Shown here one piece after another: positions 24,480-32,478 of a stretch of 37,701 nucleotides of DNA. The stretch covers positions 1 through 37,701 of the forward strand of contig DXGT01000068.1 of NCBI GenBank assembly GCA_019113785.1, given 5' to 3'. The position numbers were made by a program, and so were the translations under genes. The DNA comes from Candidatus Ruthenibacterium merdigallinarum (GTDB lineage Bacteria > Bacillota > Clostridia > Oscillospirales > Ruminococcaceae). The first letter of the stretch is position 1, and every line of letters starts with the position of its first letter. The notes under the pieces were generated by a model that saw only the letters and a list, made by a program, of their open reading frames with translations, was not told the DNA's origin and did not search any database.

Positions 24480-24692
24480 CTATTCCTTCCAGAACTTTTC
24501 GCCCAGCTTTTTCACGGTATACTCGGCCGCCCCGACGCTGGCGATCAGCGCGATCACCAGGCAGGCCAGCGCCAGCAGGTCCAAAGCGGGGCTGAGGCCG
24601 TTGCGGAACAACCGGCCGAGCAAAAGGCAAAAAAGCAGAAAGTAAACGGCCGTGAAAAGGGCTCCCAAAAGATACTTTCCATATCTGCGCAT
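24480..24692 (-). CDS. Small two-helix membrane protein
   Basis: A 70-residue protein with two hydrophobic segments (about 7-27 and 35-55) and a basic C-terminal tail (VKKLGEKFWKE). I recognise no family. ATG 24692 has GGAGG seven bases upstream. It lies 37 bp after the polyferredoxin-like gene on the same strand and is probably the last gene of the thiol/redox operon. It could be a small partner of that membrane protein, but this is inferred from position alone. Confidence 0.7.
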   Translation of the reverse strand: MRRYGKYLLGALFTAVYFLLFCLLLGRLFRNGLSPALDLLALACLVIALIASVGAAEYTVKKLGEKFWKE

Positions 24693-24729
24693 CGCAATTC
24701 CTCCCCTGCCTGCTGCGGGCGCGCCGGCG

Positions 24730-25650
24730 TCAGCGCCCGTCCGGCTGCTTTTTCACGCACATGCTGCGGATGTCCGGCGCAGTCGTTCCCAGCGCGCCCG
24801 TGGGGCAGGCGGACAGGCAGCGCCCGCAGCGCACGCACTGCATGCTGTTGGGCTGTCGCGCCGGATCCAGCGCAAGCGGGCACGCCGCGGCGCACGCGCC
24901 GCAGCCGGTGCAGGCGTCCGGCCGCAAAGTGTAGCGGTACAGCGCGAATCGGTTGAACACGCCATACACGGCCCCCAGCGGGCACAAATAGCGGCAGAAC
25001 GGCCGGTACAAGACCGCCGACAGCGCGCACAGGCCCGCGAGCAGCGCCATTTTCCAGGCCCACAGAAAGCCCACGGCGCCGCGCAGCGCCTCGTTCGCCG
25101 CCAGCAGCGGCACGCTGCCCAACAGCGTGCCGGACGGGCACACCCATTTGCAGAACCACGGGCTGCCCTGCCCCACGCCGTCCAACACGACGAGCGGCAG
25201 CAGCACGCACAGCAGCCCCAGCGCCGCCCAGCGCAGCGCGCGCAGGGCTTTTTCGCCGGGCAGGCGGCGCTTTTTCCAGCCCTTGGGCAGCGGGAGCTTG
25301 TACAAGAGGTCCTGCACAAGGCCGAACGGGCACAGAAAGCCGCACACCGCGCGCCCCGCCAGCGCCCCCACGGCCGCGAGGAAGCCCAGCACATACAGCG
25401 CCGACTTGTATCCCCGCGACGACAGCGTGGCTTGCAGCGCCCCGATGGGGCAGGCGCCCAGCGCGCCCGGGCACGAATAGCAGTTCAGCCCCGGCACGCA
25501 CAGCTGCTTGAGCGGCCCCGTGTAGATGCGCCCGGAGACAAATCCTTTGACATAGCCGTTCGTCAGCGCGGCGAAGGCGAGCTGCACGGCGAGCCGCGCG
25601 CGCTGGCGGTTTTTGCGCGCGCCGTCGGGCCGTTTCCCTTTGTTATCCAA
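24730..25650 (-). CDS. 4Fe-4S membrane protein, NapH-like polyferredoxin
   Basis: A 306-residue integral membrane iron-sulfur protein. Four or five hydrophobic segments are spread over about 82-230. Cys-rich loops come as repeated CxxxCP motifs: CGFLCPFG (Cys103, Cys107), CKWVCPSG (167, 171) and CRYLCPLG (219, 223), plus an N-terminal CYSC-x6-C (57, 60, 67). The C-terminus carries two ferredoxin-type 4Fe-4S sites, [12 protein letters not shown] (247-258) and [12 protein letters not shown] (272-283). NapH-like proteins move electrons across or at the membrane. The start is a TTG at 25650 with GGAG ten bases upstream, overlapping the end of the 48-residue CXXC gene. The context with a TlpA-like lipoprotein suggests it feeds electrons to extracytoplasmic thiols. 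Confidence 0.9.
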   Translation of the reverse strand: MDNKGKRPDGARKNRQRARLAVQLAFAALTNGYVKGFVSGRIYTGPLKQLCVPGLNCYSCPGALGACPIGALQATLSSRGYKSALYVLGFLAAVGALAGRAVCGFLCPFGLVQDLLYKLPLPKGWKKRRLPGEKALRALRWAALGLLCVLLPLVVLDGVGQGSPWFCKWVCPSGTLLGSVPLLAANEALRGAVGFLWAWKMALLAGLCALSAVLYRPFCRYLCPLGAVYGVFNRFALYRYTLRPDACTGCGACAAACPLALDPARQPNSMQCVRCGRCLSACPTGALGTTAPDIRSMCVKKQPDGR

Positions 25651-25789
25651 GTCCGATACACTCCATGCACACGGTGGCCGCCTTGCGCCAGACGGTGACC
25701 GCCTCGCCGCGCGCCGCGCCCGCCGCCATCAGGCACAGCCCCAGCGCACACACCGCCAGCGCCAGCGCGCTCTTGCCCCGCGCGCTCAC
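25643..25789 (-). CDS. 48-residue CXXC mini-protein, CD1871A-like
   Basis: A short gene in the gap between the TlpA-like and 4Fe-4S genes. GTG at 25787-25789 overlaps the TlpA stop (GTGA) and the frame ends at TAA 25643-25645, overlapping the next start. The product has one hydrophobic segment (about 8-26), then a short tail ending [12 protein letters not shown]-terminal CxEC-I-G-x-G after a single membrane helix matches what I know of the CD1871A-type CXXC motif proteins of Clostridia, which occur next to these same two partners. Tight overlap on both sides supports real translation. Likely role: a membrane thiol relay between the polyferredoxin and the TlpA lipoprotein, which is inference. 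Confidence 0.78.
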   Translation of the reverse strand: MSARGKSALALAVCALGLCLMAAGAARGEAVTVWRKAATVCMECIGLG

Positions 25790-26445
25790 GCCATGGCCTC
25801 CATCTGTTCGGCCGCCATCGCCAGACGCTCCTCGATCAGCGCGCGCCAGCCGTCCTCATCCTGCGCGCCCACGATGCCCTGCCCCACCGTGTAGCCGTTG
25901 CCGTCGAAAAACAGCGTGGCGGGCACGGCCGGCAGATTGGCAAAGCCCAGCTGCAGCAGATCTTCGCTGAGCGCGAGATTTTTGTACGTTGCGCCGCCCT
26001 CGGCCACGATGTCCTGCGCAAGGGCGATCTGGCTCTCGTCGGGCGCGCCGTCCGGCCCGACCGTGTCGTTCACGATGCCGATGATCTGCACGCCGTCGGC
26101 CGCGTACTCCTCGCCCAACGCCGACAGCACCGGCATCTCGTCCACGCACCAGCCGCAGAACGTGGCCCACACGTTGACGACCGTCAGCGTGTAGCCCGAA
26201 AAGATCGTCTCATCCACCGCTTCGCCGTCCAGCGTATTCGCGCTGAACGCGCCCAGCGTCACCGGTTCGGCCTCGGCCGCGCCCTGCGAAGCGGACGCAG
26301 CGGCGCTCTCGGACACGCTTTCGGGCGCGGCGGCGCTCTCGGACGCCGCAGGTGCGCTTTGCGAAGCGGGCCCGCCGCCCGCGCAGCCGGCCAGCACGGC
26401 CAGCGCCAGCGCGCATGCGGTCAGTTTTACGGTTCGTTTTCTCAT
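25786..26445 (-). CDS. TlpA-like thioredoxin-fold lipoprotein
   Basis: A 219-residue predicted lipoprotein. The lipobox LAGC places the acylated Cys at residue 21, then comes a 40-residue Ala/Ser/Glu linker and a thioredoxin-like domain from about 62. The active site is WATFCGWC (Cys97, Cys100), and the cis-Pro region reads [15 protein letters not shown]. These proteins reduce or exchange disulfides outside the cell membrane. The start at ATG 26445 has AAGGAG eight bases upstream; the in-frame ATG at 26451 would be too close to it. First gene of a four-gene minus-strand unit with the CXXC mini-protein, the 4Fe-4S protein and a small membrane protein. Confidence 0.92.
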   Translation of the reverse strand: MRKRTVKLTACALALAVLAGCAGGGPASQSAPAASESAAAPESVSESAAASASQGAAEAEPVTLGAFSANTLDGEAVDETIFSGYTLTVVNVWATFCGWCVDEMPVLSALGEEYAADGVQIIGIVNDTVGPDGAPDESQIALAQDIVAEGGATYKNLALSEDLLQLGFANLPAVPATLFFDGNGYTVGQGIVGAQDEDGWRALIEERLAMAAEQMEAMA

Positions 26446-26477
26446 ATCCATCGCTCCTTGAGAGTGGTGTTGTTCTT

Positions 26478-26506
26478 ATCGTAACAGGTTTTCGCCCATC
26501 CGGCAA
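26478..26506 (-). promoter_or_regulatory. Sigma-A promoter for redox operon
   Basis: Minus-strand TTGCCG (26501-26506), a 17-base spacer and TACGAT (26478-26483), directly after the terminator of the upstream ABC importer operon. Confidence 0.6.
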
Positions 26507-26509
26507 GAC

Positions 26510-26562
26510 AAAAAATACGCAGGGGGCGCGGCCGCCTGCGTCCTGCGGCCGCGCCCCCCTGC
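26510..26562 (-). terminator. Intrinsic terminator after amino acid ABC importer
   Basis: A 17-bp GC stem with one bulged base (26519-26535 with 26545-26562), followed on the minus strand by GTATTTTTTG. Confidence 0.93.
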
Positions 26563-26599
26563 ATGAATGGGAGCGTTCGTCTTCCCTTTTCAAGTTTTT

Positions 26600-27346
26600 T
26601 CACAGCACCTTGCTGAGGAAATCCTTCAGGCGGGCGTTTTTCGGCGACGCGAAGAACGCGTGCGGTTCGTTCTCCTCCTGGATGACGCCCTCGTCGATGA
26701 ACACGACGCGGTTCGCCACCTCGCGCGCAAAGCCCATCTCGTGCGTGACGACCACCATCGTCATGCCCTCGTCAGCCAGCTGCTTCATCACGTCCAGCAC
26801 CTCGTGCACCATCTCCGGGTCCAGCGCGCTGGTGGGCTCGTCGAACAGCATCACGTCCGGCTGCATGGCCAGCGCGCGCGCAATGGCCACGCGCTGCTGC
26901 TGCCCGCCCGACAGCTGGATGGGATACGCGCCGCCGCGGTCGCCCAGGCCCACGCGCTCCAGCAGGCTCTGCGCCAGCTTCTGCGCGTCCGCCTTCGCCA
27001 TGCCCTTCACCAGCACCGGCCCGGCGCAGACGTTGTCCAGCACGGTCATATTCGTGAACAGGTTGAACTGCTGGAACACCATGCCGATCTTCTGGCGCAT
27101 CACGTCCACCTTCGTGCTCTTGTCGGTGATGTCGCGCCCTTCGAAGATGATGTGGCCGCCCGTGGGCTCCTCCAGCAGGTTCAGGCAGCGCAGGAAGGTG
27201 GATTTGCCCGAGCCGGAGGGCCCGATGACCGCCACCACGTCGCCGCGGCAGATGTCGATGTCGATGCCGCGCAGCACTTCCACGTGCTTGAAGTGTTTTT
27301 CGAGGTGCTGCACCTCGATGAGCTTTTCTCCTTTAGCGGGTGACAC
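26600..27346 (-). CDS. Polar amino acid ABC importer, ATPase
   Basis: A 248-residue ATPase of the GlnQ/ArtP type powering amino acid uptake. Walker A is GPSGSGKST at 42-50, the Q-loop is MVFQQFNLF, the signature [15 protein letters not shown], Walker [14 protein letters not shown] and the H-loop VVTHEMGFA. All catalytic residues are intact, in contrast to the orphan ATPase at 16.4 kb. The start is taken as GTG 27346, overlapping the permease end by 14 bases, with GAGG ten bases upstream. An AAAGGAG inside the first codons could instead serve an unusual start slightly downstream. Last gene of the importer operon. Confidence 0.95.
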   Translation of the reverse strand: MSPAKGEKLIEVQHLEKHFKHVEVLRGIDIDICRGDVVAVIGPSGSGKSTFLRCLNLLEEPTGGHIIFEGRDITDKSTKVDVMRQKIGMVFQQFNLFTNMTVLDNVCAGPVLVKGMAKADAQKLAQSLLERVGLGDRGGAYPIQLSGGQQQRVAIARALAMQPDVMLFDEPTSALDPEMVHEVLDVMKQLADEGMTMVVVTHEMGFAREVANRVVFIDEGVIQEENEPHAFFASPKNARLKDFLSKVL

Positions 27347-28055
27347 TCTTTCTCATCCTCCTCTCCAGCGCGGAAATGGCCTTGGACAGCGTAAACACGA
27401 CCACGAAGTACATCGCCGCGGCCAGCACGTACGGCTCGAGGAACACGTACGTCTGCTTGGCGATGGACTGCGCGTTGAACATCAGCTCCGTCACGCCCAC
27501 CATGCCCAGGATGCTCGTCTCCTTGATGATGGTGACGAACTCGTTGCACATCGCGGGCAGGATGTTGCGCACGGCCTGCGGCAGCACCACGTGCTGCATG
27601 GCCTTCCAGTGGCTCATGCCCAGGCTGCGCGCGGCCTCCATCTGGCCGCCCGGCACCGCGCCGATGCCCGAGCGGATGACCTCCGACATGTATGCCGCCG
27701 AGTTGAGGCCCACGGCCACCATGCCCCAGAACATGCGGTTCATCGTAGTGTCGGACGCCACTTTCAAAAGCGTGCCCGGGCCGTAGTAGATGATGAACAC
27801 CTGCACCAGCATGGGCGTGGCGCGGAACACCTCCACATAGGCCGTGCACACCAGCTTGACGACCATTTTCACGGCTTTCGCCGCAGCGTTTTCGCGCGGG
27901 CTCAGCGTCAGCATGCGGCCCGACGCCACCACGAGCCCCAGCACGAGGCCCAAGAACACCGCCACCAGCGACACCAGCAAGGTGTAGCCGAGGCCGCCGA
28001 TGTACATGCCGGAGTATTTGGCCCACACCTGGCCAAGGCGCTCCCATGAAAACAT
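27333..28055 (-). CDS. Polar amino acid ABC importer, permease
   Basis: A 240-residue HisM/GlnP-type permease with about five membrane segments. The family hallmark [20 protein letters not shown] is at about 73-92. The EAA loop [20 protein letters not shown], which contacts the ATPase, is at about 143-162. It probably forms a homodimer because only one permease gene is present. ATG 28055 is preceded by GGGGGAAGA. A 102-bp gap with a strong stem-loop separates it from the binding protein gene upstream. Confidence 0.95.
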   Translation of the reverse strand: MFSWERLGQVWAKYSGMYIGGLGYTLLVSLVAVFLGLVLGLVVASGRMLTLSPRENAAAKAVKMVVKLVCTAYVEVFRATPMLVQVFIIYYGPGTLLKVASDTTMNRMFWGMVAVGLNSAAYMSEVIRSGIGAVPGGQMEAARSLGMSHWKAMQHVVLPQAVRNILPAMCNEFVTIIKETSILGMVGVTELMFNAQSIAKQTYVFLEPYVLAAAMYFVVVFTLSKAISALERRMRKSVTR

Positions 28056-28084
28056 GCTCTTCCCCCTGTTCGTTCCTGTGACAG

Positions 28085-28123
28085 GCCGCGGCGGCGGAAA
28101 GGCGCACCCTCCCGCCGCGCGGC
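28085..28123 (-). other. Stem-loop between binding protein and permease genes
   Basis: A GC-rich stem with one bulge (28085-28097 pairing 28112-28123) and a 14-base loop, with no T run. Hairpins at this position in importer operons commonly protect the binding-protein mRNA from 3' decay, giving more binding protein than permease; that role is inferred here. Confidence 0.6.
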
Positions 28124-28157
28124 GCTGTCGGTTTGTCGGTTGTGTTTTTCGCCCGGC

Positions 28158-29084
28158 TTACAGGCCCATCTCGGCGGCCTGCGCCTGCGCCTGCTCGAAC
28201 CACTCGTCCAGGAGGCCCTCGGCCTTATACTCGGCGATGCGCTCGTTCACCCAGTCCAGCAGGTCGGTGTTGCCCTTCATGACGGCCACGGAGTTGCCGC
28301 CCTCCTCGGGGTCGATCTCCACGGGGATGTCGCTGATGGCAAGGCCGTCCACCGTCTCCATGAACTGCTCGGCGCTGATGGTGTCGATCATGACGGCGGC
28401 GCAGTCGCCCACCTGCAGGCTGGCGATGCACTGCGGGAAGTCCGGCAGAAGCAGAGGCACGGCCTCGGGGAACTGCTCGGCCATCAGGGTCTCCTGCACG
28501 GCGGCCTTCTGCGTGGCCACGTTCTCGCCCACAAGGCTCTCGGGCGTGGAGTACTTCTCCAGGTTCTCCTCCAGCACCAGCACGCACTGGCCGCCCTCGT
28601 AATACATGTCGGACATATCCACGCTCTGCTTGCGCTCGTTGTTCGGCGTCAGGCCCGCGATCGCCATATCCGCGTTGCCGGCCTGCACCTCGGCCACCAC
28701 CATGTCAAAAGCGATGTTCTGGATGTCCAGCTCGACGCCCAGATCGTCCGCCAGCGCCTGCGCGAGGCTGGCGTCCAGGCCGACGACGTTGCCCTCGTCG
28801 TCCAGGAACTCGAACGGCGCATAGCCGGCCTCGGTGGTGACGACCAGCGTGCCCTTGGCCTGGATGGCCTCGACCGTGTGCTCGGCCGGGTCGCCGCCGA
28901 CGACGCCCTCGCCGCTCGTGCTCTCGGCCGTGCTGGCCGGCGTGCTCACGCTGGCGGCCTCACTGGCCGCCTCGCTGCCCGCGGCGGAGGCCGCCTCGCT
29001 CGAACTGGAAGTAGCGCCGCCGCACGCGGCCAGGCTCAGCGCCAGCGCGCCCGCCAGCGTCATCGCGATCCACTTTTTCATCAT
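28158..29084 (-). CDS. Polar amino acid ABC importer, substrate-binding lipoprotein
   Basis: A 308-residue family 3 extracellular solute-binding protein. Signal and lipobox SLAAC place the acylated Cys at about 21, followed by a Ser/Ala/Glu-rich linker to about residue 70. The mature fold starts at about GTLVVTTEAGYAPFEFLD and includes VVGLDASLAQALADDLGVE, the family's first lobe. The Asp/Glu and aromatic residues expected for amino acid binding are present, but the exact ligand cannot be read. The ATG at 29084 is chosen because GAGGAG is eight bases upstream; an in-frame GTG nine bases earlier overlaps that site. First gene of the importer operon, behind a consensus promoter with an ARG-box-like palindrome. 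Confidence 0.94.
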   Translation of the reverse strand: MMKKWIAMTLAGALALSLAACGGATSSSSEAASAAGSEAASEAASVSTPASTAESTSGEGVVGGDPAEHTVEAIQAKGTLVVTTEAGYAPFEFLDDEGNVVGLDASLAQALADDLGVELDIQNIAFDMVVAEVQAGNADMAIAGLTPNNERKQSVDMSDMYYEGGQCVLVLEENLEKYSTPESLVGENVATQKAAVQETLMAEQFPEAVPLLLPDFPQCIASLQVGDCAAVMIDTISAEQFMETVDGLAISDIPVEIDPEEGGNSVAVMKGNTDLLDWVNERIAEYKAEGLLDEWFEQAQAQAAEMGL

Positions 29085-29147
29085 ACGAAACACTCCTCAC
29101 TTTTCATGCTTTGCCGCGCCCTCCCGCGGCTTTTTTGTGATGGGTAC

Positions 29148-29176
29148 AGTATACACGAATATTTATTCATTGTCAA
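29148..29176 (-). promoter_or_regulatory. Sigma-A promoter for amino acid importer
   Basis: Minus-strand perfect TTGACA (29171-29176), a 17-base spacer and TATACT (29148-29153). The spacer is an ARG-box-like palindrome, and a second palindrome overlaps the upstream edge of the -35. Confidence 0.88.
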
Positions 29177-29191
29177 TGTATTTTATACATT
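29154..29191 (-). promoter_or_regulatory. ARG-box-like operator and second palindrome
   Basis: Minus strand AATGAATAAATATTCGT (29155-29171) fits the ArgR/AhrC box pattern TGAAT-4 W-ATTCA with one mismatch and fills the promoter spacer. Just upstream, AATGTAT-AAA-ATACATT (29175-29191) is a 7-bp perfect inverted repeat spaced by three bases. Repression by an ArgR-type regulator is inferred; the second site could be a second half of the same operator or bind another protein. Confidence 0.5.
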
Positions 29192-29248
29192 TTCTTTTGA
29201 CGAGATTGCAGCGGGAATCCGCCGAATTCTTGTGCAAAATAGACAAAT

Positions 29249-29279
29249 AAAGGGCCCATCTGCATCTGAACGGCCCTTT
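29249..29279 (-). terminator. Intrinsic terminator after GH3 gene
   Basis: An 8-bp stem AAAGGGCC/GGCCCTTT (29249-29256 with 29272-29279) with a 15-base loop. On the minus strand it is followed by ATTTGTC. The stem is shorter than the other terminators here. Confidence 0.65.
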
Positions 29280-29320
29280 TGGGAGTGTATAATATTCAAT
29301 CTTCGTGCAAGTGGCCGCCC

Positions 29321-30556
29321 TCACAGCAGGCCGCAGCGCTCCTTCGCCTGCAAAATGCGCAGCACGCTCTCGTCGAGGCGCGCCTCGCTGATCTTGCCGC
29401 TCTCGACGGCCTCCAGCACGCCCTCAAACGCGGCGGCGTAATCCCGCGGCATCAAGAGCAGATCTACGCCCGCCTGCACGGCCAGCACGGCGCTCTCGGC
29501 GCTTGTGTATTCGTTGGCGATGGCGCCCATGGCCAGCGAATCGGTGACGACGAGGCCGTCGTAGCCCAGCTCGCCGCGCAGCCGACCGGTGATGATCTCG
29601 TGCGAGAGCGAGGCCGGCAGGCCGTTCTGCGTGACATTCGGCAGCGAGATGTGCGCCGCCATCACCAGGTCGGTGTTTTCAAAGTTCTCGACGAAGGGAA
29701 CGAGTTCGCAGCCCAGCAGCTCGTCCCACGTCTTGGTGATGGAGACGGCGCCGTCGTGCGTGTCGCCTACGGTGTCGCCGTGACCGGGGAAATGCTTGAG
29801 GCAGCCCAGCACGCCCTCGCTGTGCAGGCCCTCGAGCACGGCCGCGTCCATGCGCGCAACGAGCGCCGGGTCGCTGCCGAAGGCGCGCGCGCCGATGACG
29901 ACGTTCTCCGGGTTCGTGTTCACGTCGGCCACGGGCGCAAAGTCGAGGTTGAAGCCGTACAGGCGCAGGTACGCGCCGATGGCCGCGCCCACCTCGCGCG
30001 CATTCGCCGCGTCGCCCGTCTCGCCCACGGCCTGCATGCTCTCGAACACGGGCACGTCGAAGCCGGGCGTATTTGCAATGCGCGACACGCTGCCGCCCTC
30101 CTCGTCCACGCCGATGAAAAGGCCGGTGCTGGCGGCGCGCTGCATGGCGATGACAAAGTCGGACAATTGTTCGGGCGAAGCGATGTTCTTGCCGAAGAGC
30201 ACCACGCCGGACGCGGGGTGCTCGGCGAGCATCGCGGCCATGTCCTCGTCCCACGCCGTGGCGGCGGGGCCGCTTGCGTCGTGTACCTCGTCGGGCGAAA
30301 GCCCTGCGCACAGCGACTCGGGCCGGATGAGGAACAGCTGGCCCACTTTTTCGCGCAGCGTCATGGCGGCAAGGCGTTCCTCGGCGGCGGACAGGGCCCC
30401 GGCGCCCACGCTTTCACCATCGGCGGCGCTCGCGCTTTCACCGGCGCTTTCGCTTTCTGCGGCGCTTTGCGGCGCGGGCGCAAAGGCGCAGGCCGCAAGG
30501 CAGCACGCGGCCAGCGCGAGGGTCAAAACGGACAGGAATCGTGCTTTCACGGACAT
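29321..30556 (-). CDS. GH3 beta-N-acetylhexosaminidase-like lipoprotein
   Basis: A 411-residue glycoside hydrolase family 3 protein with lipobox CLAAC (Cys near residue 23) and a Ser/Ala/Glu linker. The barrel begins near MTLREKVGQLF. FIGVDEEGGSVSRI and the NagZ signature KHFPGHGDTVGDTH (254-267), with its mobile loop Asp/His, are intact. The nucleophile is Asp339 in GLVVTDSLAMGAI. Enzymes of this type remove N-acetylglucosamine from muropeptides or glycans. The lipoprotein form acts outside the membrane, as in Bacillus. ATG 30556 follows AAGGAAGGGAGA; a GTG two codons later is possible. The strong terminator of the upstream GGGtGRT gene ends only about 30 bp before the start, leaving no room for a promoter. 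Confidence 0.93.
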   Translation of the reverse strand: MSVKARFLSVLTLALAACCLAACAFAPAPQSAAESESAGESASAADGESVGAGALSAAEERLAAMTLREKVGQLFLIRPESLCAGLSPDEVHDASGPAATAWDEDMAAMLAEHPASGVVLFGKNIASPEQLSDFVIAMQRAASTGLFIGVDEEGGSVSRIANTPGFDVPVFESMQAVGETGDAANAREVGAAIGAYLRLYGFNLDFAPVADVNTNPENVVIGARAFGSDPALVARMDAAVLEGLHSEGVLGCLKHFPGHGDTVGDTHDGAVSITKTWDELLGCELVPFVENFENTDLVMAAHISLPNVTQNGLPASLSHEIITGRLRGELGYDGLVVTDSLAMGAIANEYTSAESAVLAVQAGVDLLLMPRDYAAAFEGVLEAVESGKISEARLDESVLRILQAKERCGLL

Positions 30557-30587
30557 TCTCCCTTCCTTGGCGGCCGAAGGCGGCCGC

Positions 30588-30631
30588 AAAAAGGCCCCGC
30601 GCCGCTTTGCACAAAGGCAGCGGCGCGGGGC
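30588..30631 (-). terminator. Intrinsic terminator after GGGtGRT gene
   Basis: A 13-bp perfect stem (30594-30606 with 30619-30631) followed on the minus strand by CCTTTTTGC. A second small hairpin (GCGGCCG-CCTT-CGGCCGC) lies between it and the GH3 ribosome binding site. Confidence 0.88.
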
Positions 30632-30668
30632 GCGGATGCAAATGTTCAGCCGATGCTGGCGGCGCAGG

Positions 30669-31661
30669 TCACACCTGGCTGGCGGCCACGGCGCAGGCCA
30701 CGGTCATGCCGACCATGGGGTTGTTGCCGGCGCCGATGAGGCCCATCATCTCGACGTGCGCGGGCACGCTGGACGAGCCGGCGAACTGCGCGTCGGAGTG
30801 CATGCGGCCCATGGTGTCGGTCATGCCGTAGCTGGCGGGGCCGGCGGCCATGTTGTCCGGGTGCAGCGTGCGGCCCGTGCCGCCGCCGGAGGCCACGGAG
30901 AAGTACTTCACGCCGTTCTCGACAGCCCATTTCTTATAGGTGCCGGCAACGGGGTGCTGGAAACGGGTGGGGTTCGTGGAGTTGCCCGTGATGGACACGT
31001 CCACGTGCTCGTTGCGCATGATGGCCACGCCCTCGTTGACGTCGTCCGCGCCGTAGCAGCGCACCGCCGCGCGCGCGCCGTCGGAGAAGGCGCGCTCCTC
31101 GGTGATGTGCAGCTCGCCGGTGGCGTAGTCATACTGGGTCTTCACATAGGTGAAGCCGTTGATGCGGCTGATGATGTAGGCCGCGTCCTTGCCAAGGCCG
31201 TTCAGGATGACGCGCAGCGGCGTTTTGCGGGCCTTGTTGGCCGTGCGCACGATGCCGATGGCGCCCTCGGCCGCCGCGAACGACTCGTGCCCGGCGAGGA
31301 ACGCAAAGCACTTGGTCTCGTCGCGAAGAAGCATGGCGCCCAGGTTGCCGTGGCCCAGGCCGACCTTGCGCTGCTCGGCCACAGAGCCGGGCACCGTGAA
31401 GGCCTCGAGGCCCTCGCCGATGGCGGCGGCGCACTCGGCGGCGTCCTTCAGGCCGCGCTTCACGGCGATGGCCGTGCCCAGCGTGTAGGCCCAGACGGCG
31501 TTCTCAAAGCAGATGGGCTGCACGCCCTTGACGATGGCCTCCACATCGATGCCCTTGTCCAGCAGCATCGCGCGGCAGTCGTCCAGCGTGCCGAGATTGT
31601 TCTCTTTCAGGCATGCCTCGATCTTCGGCATGCGGCGTTCCTGACCTTCAAAAGTAGCCAT
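30669..31661 (-). CDS. GGGtGRT family protein
   Basis: A 330-residue protein named for its signature, here GGGTGRT at residues 259-265 in a SVASGGGTGRTLHPDN segment. Other strongly conserved-looking stretches are VGLGHGNLGAMLLRDETKC, FLAGHESFAAAEG and ITGNSTNPTRFQHPVAGTY. Five Cys residues are dispersed, at about 27, 51, 77, 118 and 202. The family is widespread in anaerobic Clostridia and has no established biochemical role. The glycine-rich loops resemble a nucleotide or phosphate site, but that is speculation. It starts 17 bp after an iron-sulfur scaffold homolog on the same strand, the usual partner, so a role in iron-sulfur cluster or redox metabolism is the best inference. Confidence 0.92.
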   Translation of the reverse strand: MATFEGQERRMPKIEACLKENNLGTLDDCRAMLLDKGIDVEAIVKGVQPICFENAVWAYTLGTAIAVKRGLKDAAECAAAIGEGLEAFTVPGSVAEQRKVGLGHGNLGAMLLRDETKCFAFLAGHESFAAAEGAIGIVRTANKARKTPLRVILNGLGKDAAYIISRINGFTYVKTQYDYATGELHITEERAFSDGARAAVRCYGADDVNEGVAIMRNEHVDVSITGNSTNPTRFQHPVAGTYKKWAVENGVKYFSVASGGGTGRTLHPDNMAAGPASYGMTDTMGRMHSDAQFAGSSSVPAHVEMMGLIGAGNNPMVGMTVACAVAASQV

Positions 31662-31678
31662 AGTTGCTCCTCCCTCTT

Positions 31679-32371
31679 TTACTGCTCGCGCGGGTCGATG
31701 TATTTGGCGGCGTTCGCGAAGCGGCCGTAGGTGCCGACGTTCTTCTTGTACGCCTCGTTCGCGTCGACGCCCTGACGGATCATCTCCATCATCTTGCCCA
31801 GACGCACGAACTCGTAGCCGATGGCCTCGTTGTTCTCGTCCAGCGCCACGCGGGTGATGTAGCCCTCGGTGAGCTCCAGATAGCGCACGCCCTTGGCCTT
31901 CGTGGAGAAGATGGTGCCCGTCATGCTGCGCAGGCCCTTGCCCAGGTCCTCAAGCGAGGCGCCCACGGGCAGGCCGTCCTCGGAGAAGGCGGTCTGCGTG
32001 CGGCCGTAGACGATCTGCTTGAACAGCTCGCGCATGGCCACGTTGATGGCGTCGCACACAAGGTCGGTGTTCAGCGCCTCCAGGATGGTCTTGCCCGGCA
32101 GGATCTCGCCGGCCATCGCGGCGGAGTGCGTCATGCCCGAGCAGCCCAGCGTCTCGACAAGGGCCTCCTCGATGACGCCGTTTTTCACGTTCAGCGTCAG
32201 CTTGCAGGCGCCCTGCTGCGGCGCGCACCAGCCCACGCCGTGCGTCAGGCCGGAGATGTCCGAGATCTGATAGGCCTTGACCCACTTGCCCTCCTCGGGG
32301 ATGGGCGCGGGGCCGTGGTGCGGGCCCTTGGTGACCGGACACATTTGCTCTACTTCATGTGAATAAGTCAT
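31679..32371 (-). CDS. Iron-sulfur cluster assembly scaffold-like protein
   Basis: A 230-residue protein with a NifU/IscU-like fold. LGCSGMTHSAAMAGEILPGKT at about 76-96 resembles the scaffold Cys loop, and Cys49 and Cys56 lie in GWCAPQQGACKL. Further Cys are at 11 and 106. It is longer than IscU (about 130) because of an N-terminal extension and a C-terminal half without a recognised domain. This longer form is known as the partner of GGGtGRT proteins. It is first in the operon, behind a promoter with a long structured leader. Whether it builds clusters for the GGGtGRT protein or for general use is unknown. Confidence 0.85.
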   Translation of the reverse strand: MTYSHEVEQMCPVTKGPHHGPAPIPEEGKWVKAYQISDISGLTHGVGWCAPQQGACKLTLNVKNGVIEEALVETLGCSGMTHSAAMAGEILPGKTILEALNTDLVCDAINVAMRELFKQIVYGRTQTAFSEDGLPVGASLEDLGKGLRSMTGTIFSTKAKGVRYLELTEGYITRVALDENNEAIGYEFVRLGKMMEMIRQGVDANEAYKKNVGTYGRFANAAKYIDPREQ

Positions 32372-32419
32372 AGCGATGCTCCTTACTTTATGATAGATTT
32401 TGAGCGAAAACCATCCTTC

Positions 32420-32466
32420 GCTGCCCGCCGGGCAGCACGGCGCGGCTGCCGTTGCGAAAGGCAGCC
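32420..32466 (-). promoter_or_regulatory. Attenuator-like leader with mutually exclusive hairpins
   Basis: Reading along the predicted mRNA (minus strand) there are four arms. Arm 1 is GGCTGCC (32466-32460), arm 2 GGCAGCC (32450-32444), arm 3 GCTGCCC (32436-32430) and arm 4 GGGCAGC (32426-32420). Arms 1-2 and 3-4 make two perfect 7-bp stems. Arm 2 can alternatively pair with arm 3, which would break both. GAAGGATGGTTTT follows arm 4, only a weak T tract. The region between the arms and the start codon (32372-32419) shows only the RBS. Confidence 0.5.
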
Positions 32467-32478
32467 TGGTTCCTTTTC

